A stretch of DNA of 29,583 nucleotides from Chromera velia (lineage: Eukaryota > Sar > Chromeraceae): positions 1,644-31,226 of the forward strand of contig JAHBMJ010001418.1 of assembly GCA_018398765.1 (NCBI GenBank), read 5' to 3'. Below, in pieces: positions 1 through 11,376 of this stretch. Position 1 is the stretch's first letter. The number at the start of each line of letters is the position of its first letter. Under the pieces are notes generated by a model. The model searched no databases and was not told the origin of the DNA. It saw nothing but the letters and a program-made list of their open reading frames with translations. A program made the translations under genes and the position numbers.

Positions 1-2236
1 GGGGGGGGGGGGAGGCGGGACCTAAGAGGGAGGGGGGGGTGGGATGTTTAGGCTCATGCCCTGCAGTTGGTTCGCGGTCACGGTCATGGCGCCTGGGATT
101 TCGGAGTCTTGCATATCTATGTTTTCCCCCCTCCAAACTGATCCATGGGGTCGCTCATCCTGAGTAAAGGTCCTCTGACTTGAAAAAAGTTCAAAAGGCA
201 GAAAACTGTTTGCAAAAAGCTGCAAAAGAACTATTTTGATCGATGGGAAACACTGTGGCAATAGTGTGTCTGTTGGTTGCGTCAAAAACTTCCACTTTAA
301 AGGGAAGAAGAGGGGATGTTGGGGGGGGTTGGGAGGGAGGGGGGCCCTGGGGGGAGGGGGGGATCAACCAGACTGACAGTGCTCAAAGCGTTTGTTGTCA
401 CAGTCATCAGGTCAAGAACATTCAAGAACCAAGCAAAGGGGGTGAAAGGAGAGCTGCTTTTCAAGTGTATGAATATACGGTTTGTTTTTTCCTTCATATG
501 ACTTCTTTCTCAGATAAACCCTGTAGCTCCCTCCGGGTATTTGCCGTCCTTCCAAATCTGAGAATGCAGGAAGAGAGCAATCTGACCAGTAGACTTTAAG
601 TGTGTCACGTTAGTCTGCAGTCTTGTCATCTACCCGTCTATCCCACGGATCAGATCAGCAGAGCCACTTTCGACGAAACTCTGGTCTTCCAACAATTTGT
701 CATCATCTATAGGGGTACCTGAGAAAACAGTAGAAAAGCACACGAGGGGTGAGAGAGCTTGAGCGACAAGATACGGAGGAGACAGTATGGTTCACAAGGA
801 CGAACCGTTGTGAAACAGCTGGAGCATCGCAACAATTTTCTCTTTCAACTCTTTAATTCCCCTTAATGTCTTTTGGTACTGCCACGTTCCTCTTTGAAGG
901 GAAACACTTTATGGGGAGAGTCACATCACCCATTCTTACACTGAGCAGATGTGGACACAAAGAGTACGAAATCGCACCAAGCGTATCAATACTCAATCGT
1001 AAAGACTGACGAGCCAAGAAACAAAATTGGACAGGTTAAGAATTCGTGACTTGTAGTTCAACTATTGTATGCCTTCTTACTGCAGACTCACCATGCAAGC
1101 GCGCGGGAGAACAGATCGAGATGTCAGAAGGGACTTCGTTAAAAGAGTGCCGGAGCGATCGATGCGTACGATCAGTGCAACACGCAATGCAACAGCTGAC
1201 AATAGAATTGTGCAGCGGCGCGCATTGCGTGTGTAGCTATTGGGTCCCTATATAGCTTGGCAGGCACGTGACGGCGCCGTGTAGTGGGCCGGCCGCTGGT
1301 GGTATACGCACACCCCACTCATGTAGACGTCGCTCAATGCATACAATTCTAATATAATTCGACTTTGAAGCTGCATAAAAGAGACTGAGATCTGCTATGC
1401 AGATTGAGCCTCGGTTCGAACTTTTGCTTCCACTACGAATTTGAAGTATCCCACGGTATGGGTTCCCACCTCATCGTACCGGAGGTTTAAATAAGTCTAA
1501 TCAATGTTAGACACATACTTTGATCGTACTTTGGATTCAGTTTGGAATCGAGGTCGATCAAGTTCATCCAAAACAGTTCAAAACAGTTATTTTTATACAG
1601 TTATAAAAAATTTAGAACATCTGTATTTATAACATTTATAAAGATAGATTATTTAAAACTTCAAAAATACCTGAATAAAGTTTTTAAACGAGTGTTGACT
1701 AAATATTATCATGAATGGTTCCAAGGCTTATAAGTGCTCTAAGTACTCATAAGAATACAAATGCATCTTTTAAATGATCTTTATCCAAAAAGTAAAAAAA
1801 AATAAAAAGTTAAGTTTTATGTTTGACAGTTATAAAACTTAGTTCACCAACTTCACTTTTTTCAATAATTCTTTTCAGCCCAGAAATGCTCTAAAAACAT
1901 GTTATGTAGACTTACTACGCTAGTTTTTGACCATGTAGCGTCTAAACGGAATTAGCAAAATCATGTGGTATTAGACTAGAGAATTCAGTATTATTATAGC
2001 GTCACATTGTATTGCATGGCAGCATAAATTCATGCTCGGGCCCCGGCGTTCTATTATCCGCCATCCCCCATTCGAGTGGAGCTAAGAATGAAGCTGTCAT
2101 GTCTCAATACAGTTCCCTGTATACGCGCCCCCTCGCTTACACTGTGACAAGCGCTCTCCCGTGAATCATCGAATCCGCTGATTTCCTTCTCGCTCATGTG
2201 GGAGTTAACTGAGGATACGGTCTTCTCCACAGACTC
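1..2236 (-). CDS. Candidate exons of an unidentified gene running off the left edge
   Basis: I do not recognise this gene and the model is incomplete. The best exon is 2141-2236: it follows a CAG acceptor, reads 32 open codons (starting ESVEKTVSSV) and ends exactly at a GTAAGC donor, phase 0. Further left, an open stretch at about 806-891 (containing KTLRGIKELKEKIVAM) ends at G|GTTCGT in phase 1, and an exon at 634-718 (TPIDDDKLLEDQS) starts after a good CAG acceptor in the matching phase and ends at GTAGAT. Around 430-560 and 22-178 there are open stretches after acceptor-like sites, one ending MTVTANQLQG plus a proline run, but their frames are ambiguous. No start or stop codon is assigned. 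Poly-C runs on this strand could instead be intron pyrimidine tracts. The exons may belong to more than one gene. Confidence 0.33.
900..2130. other. Non-coding spacer or intron with an AT-rich block
   Basis: No convincing exon is visible. The part from about 1500 to 2040 is strongly AT-rich with long A and T runs, unlike the flanking gene DNA, and resembles the other AT-rich blocks of this window. A GC-rich stretch at about 1200-1310 contains CACGTG and a CCTATATAG motif and could be regulatory, but nothing ties it to a particular gene. Confidence 0.4.
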
Positions 2237-2448
2237 CTGTTGCAAGGCGCGTCAGCTGGTTCTGTACCCAGGGGTCGCACTCGATCGAACCTGCAGACAG
2301 ACAGGCAGGTAGAAAATGATTGATTCATTAGGCCGTTGACATGTCTGTCCGTTCTACTCTGGTGTCAGCGCAGCCTGCCATTTGTGTACAGATTCTACAA
2401 AATCATGTATGACTTGGAAGCTGATCAGTCACTTGACGTTTCATTCAC

Positions 2449-4369
2449 TCATTTGTATTTTCGTTTCATGATTCTTTCGACTCTTGGACCACCAGAGGTG
2501 ACCCGTGGAACTCCCACAAAGACAGCTGACAGCTGAGCGAAGTAGACAGAAAACTGTGAGGGACAGATAAGGACTCCGGCAATCAAACAGACAGGAAGAC
2601 AGACAGGCCATATGTTTCTTCTTCAGACAGACAGACAGACAGACACTCAAAACGTTGGATAGACAAGCAAGAAGACAAGCGGACATCCATTATCTCTCTC
2701 CCTCCGTCCCGTCTCTTTCTCTCCTTTTCTCTCAGCCGCCCCACCCCAGATGCATAGACCAAGAGAGACAACGACGATTAAAGAGACAGAGCGAAAGAAA
2801 CCCCACCTACCTACCCGGCACAGTCGGGAAGAATCGTTTCTGGAGCTTTCCGATTTCTTCATTCAGAACGACGGTACTCATGCGCTCATACGCGTAGTGG
2901 TCCTGCGCAGGCGCACCGCATCCTCCGCCAACAGGCGTCTTGTAGAACGAACTCTCTCCTTGTAGTGCAGGTTTGGCTGCAAGACGGGGGATTGACACAC
3001 AGAAGAAGGTGGGTCCCTTCCCGTTTCCTTGTCTCATCAAACTCAACCCCCCCCCATGGCCAGCGACTTCATTTAACTTACAATTGCGCCACTCTCTCTC
3101 TCACACATACAGACACATACACGGAAGGTGGCATTTTTAAAGTCTTTCGCACAACATTATGGCAGGCACGGAAGAGGCAAATGAGAATTTTACCAGAAGT
3201 CGCAGGGACAATAATACTCGACGTCTGTGCCTGTTGCCCCCCCTCCTCGCTCCACATTCATGCCCGTCTTTCCTACAATGAGGATTTGTCTTATGACTGA
3301 CTCTGACTGACTGACTGACAGACTGATTGCCTGCCTGCCTGACTGACTGACTGACCGTTTTCCCTGAGGATCCCCCAGGACTTCCCCCTCCTGGTGCCTG
3401 CAGGCCCCTCCGGGAATTGCTTCTCGATCTGTTCAGGGTACATGTCAGCCCCGTAGGGTCCTCTAGAGACGCCAATCGTCGGAGGGCCCCCGTCTCGGTG
3501 GTGACAGTACGGAGAGGCCTGCACACGCACCCAAGTCAAGCTTGTATCTGTGAGGCACGTGCAAGGTGCCATGCATCGTGTACATGCAGACATCCGATGT
3601 TAATCGAAGAGGAAAGCAGGAATTGGATGTCTGTCCGTCAGCAGGAGAAAGACCTTTCCAGGAAAAAGGTACAACCTCGATCGAACCACAAAGGGCTTTC
3701 CTTCCAAAAGAAAGGTCGAATCTCTCTCCCTTCCTTCCTTCCTTCCTTTCTTCCTTTCTTCCTTTCTTCCTTGTGTCTACACAGAGAGACGCACCTCCAG
3801 CAGCAGACAACCCCAAGCTTCCGGTCTCAGGCAGGGACGGCATCCCGCTGCAGCCACACCGCAAGTTCACAACGGCAATTAAAACTTTGACAGCAGAGGA
3901 AAAGGCACACACAAAAGAGGAGCTCTCTCTTCAACGAGATCATTTCGACATTTGCGTGCATGCATGACGATTTGGCTCTTAGTTGAATCATGTCCGCGGA
4001 AGAAGTCAGCTCTGCTCAGTCAAAAAGTTGCATGCAGCTCTGTTCAGAAATAGAGGTATAAACGTTTGGCTTCTCCTGTTCCCCTTTGATCGAAAGACCG
4101 GACAGTCCACTCATCCTCACTCACTGACTCACGCTTTGAGGGTGCGGGGGCCCAGGCCGCTGGCTGTGGTTTTGTGTGGAGTGGGCCCTCTCCTCCTGGG
4201 CCCCCCGGTCTGGTCGCGAATGACCCCCACGAGGACGCAGTGTGCTGCTGCATGCCCCTCCCCTTGCCAGAACCAGACTCCTGCATATGCGTACTCGCAG
4301 AAGGATGGGCAAGCATACACACACACTCACACACACACTCACACACTTATTCACACACTCACTCTCACA

Positions 4370-4408
<39 letters not shown>

Positions 4409-4599
4409 TCGCACAAGGATGGGCAGGCATACACACACAGATGGACACAATCAAGCAATCAAATCAATTTGTGGAAGGAACAGCCATACATGCAAACGCA
4501 TTGACAGACGGATTGGCCGCCTGTATGACAGACGAACAGACTCTATGTTTCCATGTTTATTTCCGTTTTTCTCTCTTCTTCCAATCATGCCAGACAGGC

Positions 4600-4630
<31 letters not shown>

Positions 4631-5258
4631 GAGCCCCCTCAAATGCATTCGAAACGAGGGTGCAAGACGATAGCACTACGTCATCAGGCCACAGCAACAA
4701 ATCAAACGATGCCACCAGAAACAAAACAGCAACCGGCACTGGGTCCCTGATTGACCAGACCAGACAGCCCCCCGGTCTGACTAACCTCAGATGGGGTGTC
4801 TCTCAGCGGCATCCGGTCTGCCCACAGGCTTGTACGGATGTGATCCTCTTCCTTGCAGTCGCTTATGGTTCTGCAGAGACCACCGACAGAGAAAACCAAA
4901 CCACAGCAACCTTTCATCCATCTAGCTGTCGTCGCGAACTCTCCGTGAAAAAAACTTGGGCCTAACCGTGGAAGAAAGTCCATTTGCTTCCCTCCTTTCC
5001 TGCTTTCCTGCCTGACTGCCTGCGTGCGTTCCTTTTGCAACCCTCCCCCCCACCCCCTCGTCTCTTTCTTCCGTACACAGGGAGGAGACAGAGAGAGAAC
5101 GGCAGCTTTGCACTGCTAGCATCTTCCCAGGCAACTGACAACAGCTTGAGTGCCTGCTGACTGACGGACTCATTTTGGGGGCCCTGTGGATCTCTTTTTC
5201 TTTGACAGACTGTTTGTTTGTTTGATTGTTCTGGAGTTCCTTCTCTTCGATCGTTCAT
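2449..5258 (-). CDS. Hypothetical protein, five exons, 201 aa
   Basis: I do not recognise the product. On the minus strand the exons join as 5258-5140, 4870-4786, 3518-3356, 2976-2815 and 2525-2449, with stop TGA at 2449-2451. Every junction is GT-AG (donors GTCAGT, GTTAGT, GTCAGT, GTAGGT; acceptors all CAG) and phases match at each join (2, 0, 1, 1), so the 606-base reading frame is continuous. The ATG at 5258 is the first Met of its frame. The protein is hydrophilic, with a charged N-terminus (MNDRREGTPE), a Gly/Pro-rich middle (GGPPTIGVSRGPYG), a segment with GGGCGAPAQDHYAYER, and a basic C-terminus (VERIMKRKYK). No signal peptide, membrane segment or catalytic motif is evident. The large introns hold CA, GACA and TTCC microsatellites. 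Exon 1 also contains an internal GTCAGT, so its end is the least certain boundary. Confidence 0.55.
2618..2646. repeat. CAGA tetranucleotide microsatellite
   Basis: Near-perfect CAGA repeats lying in the last intron of the minus-strand 201-aa gene; similar GACA-type tracts recur at 4594-4630 and 10455-10506. Confidence 0.8.
3729..3771. repeat. TTCC/TTTC pyrimidine microsatellite
   Basis: About ten units of TTCC with T variants on the plus strand, inside an intron of the minus-strand 201-aa gene. Confidence 0.8.
4316..4409. repeat. CA dinucleotide microsatellite
   Basis: About 90 bases of CA repeats interrupted by CT and TT, ending in a pure CA run of about 30 bases. It lies in the second intron of the minus-strand 201-aa gene. 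Confidence 0.9.
4594..4630. repeat. GACA tetranucleotide microsatellite
   Basis: Eight or nine tandem GACA units in the same intron as the CA repeat. Confidence 0.9.
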
Positions 5259-5582
5259 TCAACCTGAATCAAGAGACTATCTGACTATCTGAGTGACAGA
5301 CTGACTTCTTCAAAGGATCCTGGAGCTTGGACGTCCTCGTGACCATCCCGGGCCCCCCTCTGCGTAGATACATGCATGCATGCATGCATGCATGCATGCA
5401 TATTTACACATACATAAACAGTGGGTGCTCGGGAAGGAAAGAAGCGGGGCGCAAGGAAGGGTTTGGGGAGCGCAGACTCCTTGCGTTTCCACTAATCCGT
5501 TTTCTAGATGCACTTCACTCAAGACTCCTTCCAACACGAGACTCTTCGGAAACATGAAGTACATTCAAACACACGCAAGCGT

Positions 5583-5630
<48 letters not shown>

Positions 5631-5631
5631 G
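5583..5631. repeat. CA/GA compound dinucleotide microsatellite
   Basis: A run of CA repeats passes directly into a run of GA repeats. The same compound CA-to-GA arrangement recurs at 10380-10450 and 15558-15695. Confidence 0.9.
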
Positions 5632-5724
5632 GCGTGTGCAAATGTCAAGCAGGAAGACGAGGACAGGCAAGGGAGCAGGATGGACTGGTCAGACTGACAA
5701 ATCGACTCATCAACTGACTGATTC

Positions 5725-5797
5725 ATGGATGGATGGATGGATGGATGGATGGATGGATGGATGGATAGATAGATTGATTGGTCCACCGACTGATTTA

Positions 5798-5827
<30 letters not shown>
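5725..5827. repeat. GGAT and GGCT tetranucleotide arrays
   Basis: About ten tandem GGAT units pass through a degenerate GATT/GACT section into seven GGCT units. This suggests successive point changes spread by slippage from one ancestral tetranucleotide tract. Confidence 0.85.
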
Positions 5828-5829
<2 letters not shown>

Positions 5830-5955
5830 TAGATTGACTGGTTGATTCAGATAATGCTTGCAAGGGCAACCGGATTGGTTCGAGATTGATTGACTGATCG
5901 AATGTCTGGGGGAAAAGAAAAGGCTCTGGGGGAAAAGAAAAGGCTGCGTGCACAT

Positions 5956-7586
5956 TCATTTAATTCGCTTTGCTGCTGACCTTCCTCCGTGATCTGAAGA
6001 GGGAACTTTCGGGAAGGAGGTGGAAGTGAATCCGCCAGTACTGGTGGGATCGAAGACACCTCTACTGTCTGCACCTCTCCAGCCACCAGACCCTCCCCCT
6101 GTGCGTGTGAATCCCGCGGTGTGCGTGACTGCATTTGAACTTGCGGGTGTGTGGTCGTGTGCCTGCATTGAGGCTCCCGAGGGTCCCTGTGCTCTCTTGC
6201 GTGCCCGTTCGTTCTCGTGCATCTGGTCCTTCACTGCCTGCTGGACCTTCTCGAAGACTTCGCTGTTCCACTCGTTCTTCTCCTCAAGTCTGCATACAGA
6301 AGGGGATATTCGAATGAAGACCGAGGTCAATGAAAGACAAACACTTGATGCGTTTCTTTCGGTGATGGCTATACCTGCAGGAACTCTCGGCGGTCCTTGC
6401 CTTTCTCTTTCCACTTCTTTCTGCGCCTTTCAACTTCTTTCCATTCCTCTCAATTCATTCATTTCAAGTCAGAAACCAGGCTGACATTTCCGCATAGACG
6501 GAGGGAGAAAAAAACACTTGGGGCCATGAACATGGTCTCATTGCGTCTCTCCTCGATTGCAGCTGAGCCTGCTGCGACAGTGGTTCAATTTTATGCGACT
6601 CAACTACCTGCCCTAAATCGAAGTAGTTTCGCAACAGGCTCCTTAGTGTTTGCTCTTATCCTTCCTTGCCCTTCCGTCTGCTTACCTGAGTTTCATTTGG
6701 TGAGCGTTGTTCTTCTCAAGGAACTTGATGGCGCTTTTGGTTTCGGATCTGTAATCTTTCCCTTTCATCTCCCGCAAAAGTTTGTCAATCTTTCGGCTCT
6801 CGTTGCTCGCACGCCTTGCAATAAAAGCCTTCCTCTTCTCGGTGTCAACCTCTCGGGTCTCCTGAAGCTTTTCCAGTTTATTCTGAAACCGCCGCGCGCT
6901 TCCCTGCTTCAATGCCAACAGGGTCGCTCTGTCACGCCCCCCCGTCTTCCCTGAGGGAAGGGGGGCCCCGGGCGGGTAGTCTACTCGGGAGTGCGTCTGC
7001 GTTCCTGTTCCGAGTTGGGACAGGTCAAGACGCAGTTTGTTTCTGCTTGCAGGCGAGGATGCAGTGTCGAGCTGTGTGGTGGTTCTGTCGTTCTCGTCGT
7101 ATCTGCAACAGAGAAGACCGAAAGAGAGCAGCAGAGAAGAAAAGGGAAAAGTGAGTGAGTGCACAGATTTGCTCGCTCTAAATGTATCGGCGTATTGATT
7201 CAGAGGATGTGTTCACAGTTCGGGCCGTTCCCCTTGCATGTACATGAAAAGGGGAGAAAAGAGAGCTGAAGGGCGTGTGTGGAGTCAGTCACTTCGAAGG
7301 AACGTGCATGCGCATGCACAGAATTATTCTATACACATCCGTTGAACTCCTCCCTTGCATGAACTCACTCTGTATACGCGTAGTCAAAGTTGCTTCCTTC
7401 CCCGAGCTTGGACAAGGAAGAGCGGTCTGCAACAATGACCCTGTCGTCTTTTCCAATTCGATCCCGCTTGGAGATCTTTGCACGGCATGTCAGGGGGCGT
7501 GGAGAATGGAACCCGTCGGTTCGAGTTTTCCTGTTGCCAATCTTGGCAGACCAGGTCTTGGCAAAGGGATCGTCCCGAGCCAACAT
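5956..7586 (-). CDS. Hypothetical coiled-coil protein, three exons, 322 aa
   Basis: The product is not recognised. Exons on the minus strand are 7586-7369, 7102-6686 and 6289-5956 (stop TGA 5956-5958). Donors are GTGAGT and GTAAGC, acceptors TTGCAG and ATGCAG, and both introns are phase 2, giving a continuous 969-base frame. The ATG at 7586 is preceded in frame by a TAA four codons upstream, which supports the start. Residues 1-73 are basic and Ser/Arg-rich (MLARDDPFAKTW), ending in an acidic/aromatic patch NFDYAYTEYDEND. Residues 134-245 are rich in Glu, Lys, Arg and Leu with heptad-like spacing and should form a long coiled coil. The last 70 residues are Gly/Ser/Thr-rich and end KRIK. There is no signal peptide or membrane segment, so a cytosolic, nuclear or cytoskeletal structural protein is likely. 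It is divergent with the Cys-His repeat gene starting at 8501. Confidence 0.7.
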
Positions 7587-8500
7587 ATTCAAAGCAAATT
7601 ATTCGGCTGCTTCTGGTTGAACGTGTGCTGCAGGCTCAGAAAGTTGTCGTCACCGGCAGGAAGCGAGTTCAGCTGCCTGCACAATATGTTCATGCAGCAC
7701 CGACCGCGCCAAATGAAAAACAAGGCTTTGCGATTTCGCGAACGCTCATTGCTGCCGTCGGTCCTCTGTGCAATTGACCAAATGATCTCCACAGACCGTG
7801 CAACGAAGATCGAAATCGCTTGTACGATTCCTTCACAGACGATATATATATATACGCGCGTGTGTACAACATAATACAATTTAACGGCATGATAACGGCA
7901 TGTATATATATGGAGTCTGCATGCATGTATATCGGATCAAATCCCGATATATGAACAACAGAAGGGAGTCTCAGAGGATCTCAGAGGGCAGCTCGGCTTG
8001 TCTTCAGAGGCCTTGAGAAAAAAAACTGCATAAACAGAATTTTCACGCGCGGGCCCGGCCCTCGCGCGGCCTCGGGGCCCGGCCGGAGTCCGACCCGCGT
8101 CAGTGGCGTCACGGCCCGCGAATCCCGGCGCGACACCTTGGCAGCGGTTGTTTTGGGCCTTCCTTCGTTTCTTCGTTTTGGTCCTTCCTTGCGATCACTT
8201 CCAGCAGCGCTGCTCTCCCTTACAACACGTACTCAAGATCAAAACCACACCAATCGCAACAACAGGGCTCCCTTCACTCACGGCTTGAATCTCTGTGAGC
8301 AAAAGGTGTCCCTGGGTTGCAAAGACACTACCAAAAGACCGTTATAGTAGGGTTCTCCTTGCACACAGCAAGCAGGAAAGGAGGAGAAAAAATCTGATTG
8401 CGTTGCGTTCAGTCCGACACCGGTCAGGTGCCACAGCAACGTACTTTATATATTTGGTTTTTGTTCGACTGGCGAAAAGGAGGGAAGGCCTCTCTCAAAA
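7587..8500. promoter_or_regulatory. Shared upstream region of two divergent genes
   Basis: This 0.9-kb region separates the starts of the minus-strand coiled-coil gene and the plus-strand Cys-His repeat gene, so it should hold both promoters and 5' UTRs. It contains a TA-rich stretch (about 7850-7955, with repeated TATATATA and AACGGCATG) and a very GC-rich patch at 8045-8120. In that patch GGGCCCGGCC occurs twice, 24 bases apart (8051 and 8075), followed by a CRE-like GGCGTCACG at about 8105. No transcription start can be fixed from sequence alone. Confidence 0.5.
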
Positions 8501-10411
8501 ATGGATCACACCGAGGTAAGCCGTGAAGCTACTCGCACTGTGTCGCTGGACTCTCCATGGAGGCTAATCTGATTGGCTTCCCACTGTTCTCTTCGTGCAG
8601 GATGTGATGCAGCCCCCCGGGTTTTCGATGCCCCCAGAGACGGAGGACGCTCTTCCTCTCCATGCTGACATGCACGATAACCCCCCACCCCCACCGGTAC
8701 CGGGGCCTGCAGACCTCGCCTTTGGGGACACCGATGCGGTCAGTGAGCACAGGACCGCATTTGCCCCATGTTTGTCCCATGTGTCTCCGTCCGTCATGGT
8801 GCAGATGATAGATCCCTGTTGTCGTGTTGCTCATTGCAGGATCTCGCGATGCAAATGCCTCCCATCTCTCCATCAGGTCCGCGCTCTTCGAAGCAGCGGA
8901 AGCGACTGATCTGTGAACACGGGAGGCGGAAGAACACTTGCAAGGAATGTGGGGGGGCTGCTGTGTGCGCCCATGGGAGACAACGTTACTACTGCAAGGA
9001 CTGTGGCGGGAACGGGATTTGTATGCACCTGAAGAAGCGGACGATGTGCAAAGAATGTGGGGGTTCTGGAATTTGCATACACGGCAAACACCGGACTGCG
9101 TGCAAAGAATGTGTGGGACAGTGCATGCACGGGAACATCCGCACGAGATGCAAGAAGTGCGTTCCGTACACTGGGCCCAGAAAAAGAGGACGGCCCTCGA
9201 AGGATGCGCCTCACCCATCTTTTCTTGTCGGCCCTGCTCTCAGCGCAGCTGCCAGCTCAGCAATGCCGGTCTGTCTTTGTCCCCCGTTGTTTGCTTGCTT
9301 TCTCCGCAACCATGTCTCTGTAACTCCGCATCCACTTTGTTACCCCTCCCTCTTTCGGACGAGACTTTCTCACCACTCAACAGACCTAACACGCACCCGT
9401 CTCTCTCTGCATAGTGATTACGCGTTTTCCCCTGTCTCCTTCTTTCTCTGACTCCCCTTTCTCATCTTTCCTTCTTCCTCGATGCGCCTCTCCCCTCCGC
9501 CAAGGAAGTGCCTCGAACATTCCCGCCTCTCTCTTTCTCCCTCTCTTTTGTGCGCACACATCCGTCTGTGAAGGAGTGCGCGCGGGTGTACGAATCTGTA
9601 TTGTGTATATCTGCCTTCCTGCCTGACAGGTTGAGGGAGGCATGGGAGGCCTGCAGATGCCCCCCCAGCAGGGAGAGGAAGCCCCGGGGATGCGGGCTGC
9701 AGCGGAACGCCCTTCGAAGAGGTCTCGCAAGGGAACGAGGGAAGATGTAAGTCGGTGTGATTGATGAATCTGAAGAGACAAAGAAGAGGAAAAGGGAGGA
9801 GAAGATGAAGATGGTTGAAGAGGCAAATAAACAGACAGACAAGCAAGCAGGCATATAGACGAACAGAGAGATGGACTTTGTCTCAGGCAACGAGGCACAA
9901 CGACAGAGCCGGCTCCCCTTTTTCAAGTCCAGGTGGCGTCGCTTTTTCCCTCTCACAAAAGGCCCTTCAGATACCGGAAGATGTCTGCATTGAGTCGACA
10001 GGAAGAGAATGGAATGAAGAGACGTGAAGGAAAAAGGGCCACAGTGAGAGCTTCATGACGGCCCCACTGTCTGATCGGAAGGTCTTTGCGACGTGTGAAC
10101 GAACACTGATCAGTTCCTTTGCGGTTCCTTCTCCGTACGTACATGCCTTCTTGCCTGTTGCCTGCCTGCCTGGTGGGTGCAGAAGAAGATGCAGGGCCGA
10201 TCCTTGAGGGGAGTGCATGCAGATCCAGATCCGGGGGGGATGAGGCCAGAAGATGAAAAGCCGCCAATGGAGGAGCACGAGGGCAGACAGGAGGTTGGTT
10301 CGTTGGTGAATTCCCTCTCTTTCCACACACGCACGCGGAGTCACACTGACTCACTCACTCACTCACTCAGATACTTCCACACACACACACACACACACAC
10401 ACAGAGGGAGG

Positions 10412-10449
<38 letters not shown>

Positions 10450-11337
10450 CAGCGACAGACAGGCAGACAGACAGACAGACAGACCAACCGACAGACAGAC
10501 AGACAGTGTTTCTGCTTCCTGATGTCTGTGCAGGTGTCTTTCCGAGACAGACAGCAGGAGTCTGCCTGCAGAAGGAGAGTTCAGGACTTCTCTCTTCGTG
10601 ACGCGAAGCTTTCAGAAGGAAAAGAACTGCAGTGCTCAAGCGCCGGCTTTGTTTGGAGGCCGAAGCCATGCTTCTTTCTAAGTGCGTAGTGCTTGATCTG
10701 ATGTGAGAAAGATGGTTTGCCTGGGGACATGTATTCTCTTCTGCCGTGTACAAAATGTGAGGGCGAAGCCCAGAGATTCCTTGCCTTTCTTTTCTCCCTC
10801 CCTTCTTCCCTTTCTTTTCATGCCCGCTTTTCCTCCTCTGCGTGCAGTATTGCGTGGGGACGGAGGATCTCGGAGTGGACCCGGCAGACGGACCCCCGAT
10901 GGCATCCTCGGCCCCCTCCTCTCTGGACTTGAGTCATGCAAGTCATAGCCATAGTCACAGTCATCAGCAGCATCAACATCAGCATCAGCACGTGCATACA
11001 GAGGGAGACATAGACAGACACTCACTGGCTCTGTTAGAGAGGGAACTGGCAGACTGTAGGAACGAACTGGAGATGGAGAGGAACAGAAGAGAACTGGCCG
11101 AGAGGGAACTGGCGGCTTTGAAAGAGGTCAGTTTGGTTTGGTCTCATTTCCTTCGGTGCATTTTGCAGTCGCGTCAGCCTCTTTCCTTTGTTTATTAAAA
11201 CCTGAGTGGGTGTGAAGGCTCTGCGCTGTCCCTTTTCCTGTTCGAGAATGTCCATTTCTCCGACGCTTTCTGATCTCTTAACCACGAGCCTCCTCAGGTG
11301 CTTTCCCTTTTTTTTCTCTCTCTCTGTCTCCCTCCCT

Positions 11338-11376
<39 letters not shown>

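Larger units (their letters stand above)
5259..5955. other. Microsatellite-rich spacer between two minus-strand genes
   Basis: The stretch between the start of the 201-aa gene and the stop of the coiled-coil gene is packed with simple repeats: CATG at 5371-5400, CA followed by GA at 5583-5631, GGAT at 5725-5766 and GGCT at 5797-5827. A roughly 20-base unit containing GGGGGAAAAGAAAAGGCT is present twice in tandem at about 5905-5945. It must contain the 3' end of the coiled-coil gene and the promoter of the 201-aa gene, but no clear signal stands out. Confidence 0.7.

Noticed and set aside
1400-1425. B-box-like GGTTCGAACT
   Set aside because: No tRNA acceptor, D or anticodon arms can be folded around it.
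3787-3862. Possible extra exon of the 201-aa gene (GMPSLPETGSLGLS)
   Set aside because: It has an acceptor and a GTGCGT donor, but its phases do not fit between the exons at 4786-4870 and 3356-3518, which join directly in frame.
4174-4965. Plus-strand open frame of 263 codons
   Set aside because: Much of it is CA and GACA microsatellite translated as Thr-His and Asp-Arg-Gln-Thr repeats; the minus-strand exon model explains the area better.
5565-5955. Frames made of Ile-His-Pro-Ser or Trp-Met-Asp-Gly repeats
   Set aside because: Pure translations of GGAT, GGCT and CA/GA microsatellites.
9386-9956. Overlapping minus-strand frames
   Set aside because: Cys/Leu/Ser-rich shadows of a pyrimidine-rich intron and of plus-strand exon 4 of the Cys-His repeat gene.
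10533-10690. Possible extra exon of the Cys-His repeat gene after GTGCAG
   Set aside because: Open, but no suitable in-frame donor before the TAG; exons 5 and 6 join in phase without it.
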